Assembly (NCBI GenBank): GCA_024236015.1
Contig: JACKLK010000011.1
Coordinates: 1-64,000 of the forward strand
Length of the DNA stretch: 64,000 nt
Reading direction: 5' to 3'
Source of the DNA: Rhodoferax sp.
GTDB taxonomy: Bacteria > Pseudomonadota > Gammaproteobacteria > Burkholderiales > Burkholderiaceae_C
Below the pieces are notes generated by a model. That model did not search any database. It had not been told where the DNA came from and saw only the letters and a list, made by a program, of their open reading frames with translations. Positions 60,355 to 64,000 of this stretch are shown in pieces. A program made the position numbers and the translations under genes. Within the stretch, counting starts at the first letter, position 1, and each line of letters starts with the position of its first letter.

Positions 60355-61416
60355 TTAACGCAATGATGACATCTCCGTGACGTTCGGCCCCGGCCGGGCC
60401 ACGCTGCCCGTCGGCACCAGGTGGGATACGAAGCTGCGCGCCGCCGCATCCCAGCCGAATTCCAGCGCCCGCGCGCGTGCCTGGGTCCGCGCAATGGCGC
60501 GTGCCCGGTGCCAGGCCTGAACCAGGTCCGTGTCGCAGACGCCGCCCTGCGCGTGCGCCAGCACCTCGGTCGGGCCATCGCTGGGGTAGGCGGCCACCGG
60601 CGTGCCGCAGGACATGGATTCGAGCATGACCAGGCCGAAGGTCTCCGACCGGCTGGGAAACACGAACACGTCGGCGCTCGCGTAGACCTGTGCCAGCACG
60701 GGACGGGGCAGCAGACCCATCCAGTGCACGGCCGGATAGCGCCGCTGCAGGTCGTCGGCCAGCGGCCCCACGCCGCAGACCACCTTGCTGCCGGGTATGT
60801 CCATGCGCAGGAAGGCTTCGATGTTCTTCTCGTAGGAGATGCGGCCCACGAACAGCGACACCGGCCGCGGCAGCAGGCCGAGCCGGCTGCAGGCATGGGG
60901 TTCGCCGTGGAAGGCGAACAGCCGGGTGTCCACGCCGTGCGTCCAGTCGCGCAGCGCCCGGAAGCCGCGCGCGGCGAGCATGTCGCGCACGGCGCGGGTC
61001 GGCACCATGACCGCGGACGAGGGCGCGTGGAATCGCCGGAACAACGCGTAGGTCCACCGCAGCGGAATACGCAGGGCGGCGTGCAGGATCTCCGGAAAGC
61101 GGGTGTGGAAGGCGCTCGAAAAGGCCCGTCCATGGCGCAGGCAATACCGCCGTGCGGCCCAGCCCAGCGGGCCTTCGGTGGCGATGTGGATGGCATCGGG
61201 CTGCAAGGCATCGAGCCGGCGAGCGAGCGCGGCGCCCGCCCGCCAGGCCAGGTCGATGCCAGGGTAGCCGGGGCAGGGCACGGTGCGGAACAGTCCGGGA
61301 TGCAGGACGTCGACCGCATGACCGAGCGGCTGCAGTTCCCGGACCAGTTCGCGCAGCGTGGTCACCACGCCGTTGACCTGCGGCTCCCAGGCGTCGGTGA
61401 CCAGGGCGATTCTCAC
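60355..61416 (-). CDS. Family 4 glycosyltransferase, probable glycolipid synthase (Agt-like)
   Basis: A 353-residue GT-B enzyme starting MRIALVTDAWEPQVNGVVTT, the pattern of the MgtA/SqdX/Agt group that glycosylates diacylglycerol or related lipids. The donor-binding motif SETFGLVMLESMSCGTPVAA is intact. The GTG start overlaps the phosphoesterase stop (GTGA). In Sinorhizobium and relatives a homologous plcP-agt pair makes glycolipids that replace phospholipids under phosphate starvation. The role here is inferred from that pairing. Confidence 0.82.
   Translation of the reverse strand: MRIALVTDAWEPQVNGVVTTLRELVRELQPLGHAVDVLHPGLFRTVPCPGYPGIDLAWRAGAALARRLDALQPDAIHIATEGPLGWAARRYCLRHGRAFSSAFHTRFPEILHAALRIPLRWTYALFRRFHAPSSAVMVPTRAVRDMLAARGFRALRDWTHGVDTRLFAFHGEPHACSRLGLLPRPVSLFVGRISYEKNIEAFLRMDIPGSKVVCGVGPLADDLQRRYPAVHWMGLLPRPVLAQVYASADVFVFPSRSETFGLVMLESMSCGTPVAAYPSDGPTEVLAHAQGGVCDTDLVQAWHRARAIARTQARARALEFGWDAAARSFVSHLVPTGSVARPGPNVTEMSSLR
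60366..60383 (-). promoter_or_regulatory. Candidate Pho box of ppk
   Basis: On the minus strand, ACGTCAC and ATGTCAT separated by GGAG form an 11-base-period direct repeat close to the PhoB consensus CTGTCAT-N4-CTGTCAT. A TAAACA-like -10 follows about 8 bases downstream and the ppk ATG lies 39 bases on. Confidence 0.65.
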
Positions 61417-62261
61417 GCCGGCACGCGCGCGGCGGGTGTGCCGCCGCTCGGGACCGCCGCGTGTTGCCAGTGGCGCAGTTCCAGCCGGCCGTCGGGGTGT
61501 TCGATCAAGGCGCTGCGGCTCTCCACCCAGTCGCCGTCGTTGCAATACAAGGTGCCGTCGATGCTGCGCATCTCGGCGCGGTGGATGTGCCCGCACACGA
61601 CGCCATCGTGTCCGCGCCGGCGCGCTTCGCTGGCCACCGCGGCCTCGAAGTCGCTGACATAGTTGACCGCCTTCTTGACCTTGTGTTTCAGGTAGGCCGA
61701 CAGCGACCAGTAGGGAAAGCCGAAATGCCCGCGCAGCCGGTTCAGGTGGCGGTTGAGCCGCAAGGTGATGCCGTACAGGTTGTCACCGACCACGGCCAGC
61801 CAGCGTGCGCATTGCACGACGGCGTCGAACGCATCGCCGTGCACCACCCACAGGCGCTGGCCGGTGGCGGTGACGTGCACGGCCTCGTGCTGCACCGCGA
61901 TGCCGCCGAAGTGCTGGCCGGCGAACTGGCGCGCGAACATGTCGTGGTTGCCCGGCACGAACACCACGCGGCAGCCCTTGCGCGCCTTGCGCATGATCTT
62001 CTGCACCACGTCGTTGTGCGACTGCGGCCAGTACCACTTGCGCCGCAGTTGCCAGCCGTCCACGATGTCGCCGACCAGGTACAGGTATTCGCTCGGATGC
62101 TCCTTGAGGAATTCGAGCAGGGCTTCGGCCTGGCAGCCGGGCGTGCCCAGGTGCAGGTCCGAGATGAACACCGCCCGATACGGCGCGCGGCGGGCGGGTG
62201 CGGCCGCGAAACGCGACCCGCGGCTCATGTCGGCATAACCGCCCAGCGCATCGAAGGCCAT
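61413..62261 (-). CDS. plcP: PlcP-like metallophosphoesterase
   Basis: A 282-residue calcineurin-fold phosphoesterase: FISDLHLGTPGCQAE, LVGDIVDGWQLRRKWYWPQ, VPGNHDMF and VCGHIHRAEMR are the metal-ligand motifs. Proteins of this type are often annotated UDP-2,3-diacylglucosamine diphosphatase. The WYWPQSHNDVVQK segment and the partner glycosyltransferase instead match the PlcP phospholipase C group that removes phospholipid head groups to give diacylglycerol under phosphate limitation. Five bases separate it from the olsB stop. The PlcP assignment rests on remembered family features and context. Confidence 0.75.
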   Translation of the reverse strand: MAFDALGGYADMSRGSRFAAAPARRAPYRAVFISDLHLGTPGCQAEALLEFLKEHPSEYLYLVGDIVDGWQLRRKWYWPQSHNDVVQKIMRKARKGCRVVFVPGNHDMFARQFAGQHFGGIAVQHEAVHVTATGQRLWVVHGDAFDAVVQCARWLAVVGDNLYGITLRLNRHLNRLRGHFGFPYWSLSAYLKHKVKKAVNYVSDFEAAVASEARRRGHDGVVCGHIHRAEMRSIDGTLYCNDGDWVESRSALIEHPDGRLELRHWQHAAVPSGGTPAARVPA

Positions 62262-62266
62262 GATCG

Positions 62267-63094
62267 TCAGCTGCCCAGGAAATGGTTGCGGTAACGCGCC
62301 GGCAGGTCGCCGATGCGCAACATCATCGGCAGGTCGGCCGTGTTGAAATCCGGATCCCAGGCCGGCGGGCCCAGCACCTTCGCACCCAGCCGCAGGTAGG
62401 CGCGGATCAGCGCCGGCGGCAACACGTCGAGGTCGCCGTCGAGCTCTTCGATCGGCAGCGGCAGGCGCGGGCGTACCTGCCATTCGATCGACGCCAGGTG
62501 GCGCTGGCCCAGCTGCTTCCACACGCTGGCGGCGGCATGTCCGCCGCCGACGAGGCCGGTGGTGGCGTCGTGCTGCATCGGGATGCTGGCGCAGCCGATC
62601 ATCGTGTCGAGCGCGTTGTCGACCATGAAGGCGGCCAGTGCGCCCCACAGCGCCATGATCACCTTGCCCTGGCGATGGTCGCGGTGCACGCAGCTGCGGC
62701 CGATCTCGACCATGCGTTCGCGCAGGCTGCGCAGCCGGGTCAGGTCGAATTCGGTGTCGCTGTAGGTGCTGCCGATGCGCCGCGCCTGTGCCGGCGTCAG
62801 CAGCCGGTAGGTGCCCAGCACCTGGCGCGTGTCGGCGTCGCGCACCAGCAGGTGCTCGCAGAAGTCGTCGAAGATGTCGATGTCGTGGCCGGGCAGCCGG
62901 GTGTCGAGCCGGGCCCCCATCTCGCCGGCGAACACCGCGTGGCGCAGGCGCTGCGCCTCGCGTACCTCGTCCTGGTGGCAGGCCCAGCTGACCTCGATGG
63001 TGTCGCTGGCCACGGTCCGGGCCGGTGTCGTCGGTGTGCGCAGGCGTGGCGTCTGCGGGGCTTCGTATTCGGTGGCGGTGTGTGGATGTTGCAT
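62267..63094 (-). CDS. olsB: Ornithine-acyl[ACP] N-acyltransferase OlsB-like (GNAT)
   Basis: A 275-residue acyltransferase of the OlsB/hemolysin-like GNAT family: RLRHAVFAGEMGARLD, VLGTYRLLTPAQARRIGSTY, EIGRSCVHRDHRQGKVIMAL. OlsB makes lyso-ornithine lipid, the first step to phosphorus-free ornithine lipids; the O-acylating OlsA is not in the window. The first ~35 residues are a Pro/Thr-rich extension. Four Pho-box-like heptamers lie 22 bases upstream. It heads the operon olsB-plcP-glycosyltransferase. Confidence 0.82.
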   Translation of the reverse strand: MQHPHTATEYEAPQTPRLRTPTTPARTVASDTIEVSWACHQDEVREAQRLRHAVFAGEMGARLDTRLPGHDIDIFDDFCEHLLVRDADTRQVLGTYRLLTPAQARRIGSTYSDTEFDLTRLRSLRERMVEIGRSCVHRDHRQGKVIMALWGALAAFMVDNALDTMIGCASIPMQHDATTGLVGGGHAAASVWKQLGQRHLASIEWQVRPRLPLPIEELDGDLDVLPPALIRAYLRLGAKVLGPPAWDPDFNTADLPMMLRIGDLPARYRNHFLGS

Positions 63095-63116
63095 GGCGCC
63101 AGTCTCGATCGCGACC

Positions 63117-63156
63117 GTGACGCCACCATGTCGGCCCCGTGTCGGTTTCGTGACGC
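63117..63156 (-). promoter_or_regulatory. Four-unit Pho-box-like array upstream of olsB
   Basis: Heptamers at 63117, 63128, 63139 and 63150, each separated by four bases, read on the minus strand GCGTCAC, CCGACAC, CCGACAT and GCGTCAC. Each matches about 5 of 7 positions of CTGTCAT, and the exact 11-base period is that of PhoB half-sites. Confidence 0.6.
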
Positions 63157-63192
63157 TCGGCTGCGCCGCCGCCGTGGCGACGTGTTGCGCGC

Positions 63193-63810
63193 TCAGCGCA
63201 ACCCGTAGCGCCCGAGCTTGTGCGCCAGCTCGATGGCCGAATCCACCGCCAGCTTCTCGAAGATGTTCGCGCGATGGAACTCGATCGTGCGCGGCGTCAC
63301 GCCCAGGTGGTCGGCGATGGTCTTGTTGTAGTGCCCCAGGATCAGTTCGTCGAGCACCTCGAGTTCGCGCGGGCTCAGGTTGGCCAGCGCCAGGCGCAGC
63401 CGCTGCTGCTCGGCCGACTCGTCCACGCGCGCCTGCGCGGCCACCAGCGCCTGCTCGACCTTGTCGACCAGCACGTTGTTCTGGAACGGTTTTTCCAGGA
63501 AGTCCCAGGCACCGTTCTTGACCGCGCTGACCGCCATGCTCACGTCGCCGTGGCCGGTCAGGAACAGCACCGGCCACGGACAGGCCAGCTCCTTGATGCG
63601 CTCGAACGTGGCCAGCCCGGACACCGGCGCCATGCGGATGTCGAGCAGTACCACCGCGTGGCCCCAGTCGCCGGCGGTCGCCTGCGCCATCTGCAGGAAG
63701 GCTTCGCCGCCCGGCCACACGGCGACGGTGTGGCCGCGCGAGTCGAACAGCCAGGACAAGGCGTCGCGAAAGTCGGCGTCGTCGTCGACGACATGGATCT
63801 GCGCATTCAT
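63193..63810 (-). CDS. FixJ/StyR-type response regulator
   Basis: A 205-residue regulator with a receiver (HVVDDDADFRDALSWLFDS; phospho-Asp in VVLLDIRMAPVSG; Lys in FLEKPFQNN) and a C-terminal LuxR HTH (LSPRELEVLDELILGHYNKT, then VTPRTIEFHRANIFEKL). It overlaps its kinase gene by ATGA. The TodT/StyR/DctR group answers to aromatic or carboxylic compounds; the signal here is unknown. Confidence 0.92.
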   Translation of the reverse strand: MNAQIHVVDDDADFRDALSWLFDSRGHTVAVWPGGEAFLQMAQATAGDWGHAVVLLDIRMAPVSGLATFERIKELACPWPVLFLTGHGDVSMAVSAVKNGAWDFLEKPFQNNVLVDKVEQALVAAQARVDESAEQQRLRLALANLSPRELEVLDELILGHYNKTIADHLGVTPRTIEFHRANIFEKLAVDSAIELAHKLGRYGLR

Positions 63811-64000
63811 GCCGTTGCCGTGTCCTTCGTGGTTCTCCCGGCCTGCTCGGGGCCGGTGCCTGGCGGCGGCACCGGTGGCGGCGTGTCCGCCAGCCGCAAC
63901 CAGAGCGTGAAGCGTGCGCCGCCGAGCACCGGGTCGCGGGCGACGTCGATGCGGCCGCGGTGGGCCTCGACCACGGAACGGCAGATCGCCAGGCCCATGC
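63807..64000 (-). CDS. Sensor histidine kinase, C-terminal fragment
   Basis: The frame stays open to the window edge. The visible 64 codons hold the end of an HATPase domain: GLAICRSVVEAHRGRIDV (G2 box end) and GGARFTLWL, then a Pro-rich tail. The stop overlaps the response regulator start, so it is surely its partner. The sensing part lies outside the window. Confidence 0.85.
   Translation of the reverse strand, partial: MGLAICRSVVEAHRGRIDVARDPVLGGARFTLWLRLADTPPPVPPPGTGPEQAGRTTKDTATA

Noticed and set aside
58224..61319. A 1031-codon minus-strand frame extending ppk upstream
   Set aside because: PPK1 homology begins at MTAQKKTSQERAH (60326). The extension is the wrong frame of the glycosyltransferase gene.
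61413..62261. Assignment of the phosphoesterase as LpxH of lipid A synthesis
   Set aside because: Possible, but the WYWPQSHNDVVQK pattern, partner glycosyltransferase, olsB and Pho-like sites fit PlcP better. Kept as an alternative only.

Overview
The window comes from a high-GC Gram-negative bacterium of the Burkholderiales type (Betaproteobacteria; Alcaligenaceae- or Comamonadaceae-like). The reasons are the ure/urt gene set, a Bug-family solute-binding protein next to a LysR gene, UreE with a His-rich tail, and ppk with sixA. I could not run searches, so the genus stays open.

Left flank (1-3.3 kb): the remains of a type I restriction gene, with the HsdR N-terminal half fused in frame to an unrelated C-terminal winged-helix tail, followed by a NYN nuclease with two OST-HTH (LOTUS) RNA-binding domains.

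Mobile region (3.38-30.25 kb): two adjacent integrative elements share one target, the 3' end of tRNA-Ser(UGA). A 13-bp core from that tRNA occurs three times in the same orientation (3388, 21060, 30239). Each element has its own tyrosine integrase next to an outer copy. Element A (3.4-21.06 kb, mostly + strand) has AlpA, an initiator gene with iterons inside it, a Toprim/RecA primase-helicase, two large virion-interior-like proteins, a DUF5681 protein resembling a small terminase, and an AT-richer cargo end. It has no recognisable capsid, portal or large terminase. Element B (21.06-30.25 kb, - strand) has AlpA, a Toprim protein, a D5-type helicase, a large interrupted palindrome, an HK97-type capsid protein and an HNH/P-loop fusion, but no portal, tail or terminase. 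Both look like phage satellites or reduced prophages.

Urea region (30.3-47.3 kb): ureA, a small His-rich membrane protein, ureB and ureC are separated from ureEFG by an AbrB/Doc toxin-antitoxin pair on the opposite strand. ureD lies 11 kb away beyond the transporter. Between ureA and ureD are a membrane transporter-histidine kinase fusion (NCS1 permease plus hybrid kinase), a LuxR-type response regulator and urtABCDE, which encode a urea ABC importer. Together they form a sensing, uptake and hydrolysis system for urea.

Right region (47.3-64 kb): an MFS exporter, a lipoprotein, a lysin-like M15 peptidase, a Bug protein with a LysR regulator, a TauD-like dioxygenase, a zinc peptidase with an (SQ)n tail, and a deaminase beside an NMT1/THI5-type ABC importer. 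A phosphate-stress cluster follows: sixA, ppk, a family-4 glycosyltransferase, a PlcP-like phosphoesterase and olsB. Pho-box-like repeats precede both ppk and olsB, which suggests lipid remodelling and polyphosphate storage under PhoB control. The window ends in a FixJ-type response regulator and the tail of its histidine kinase.
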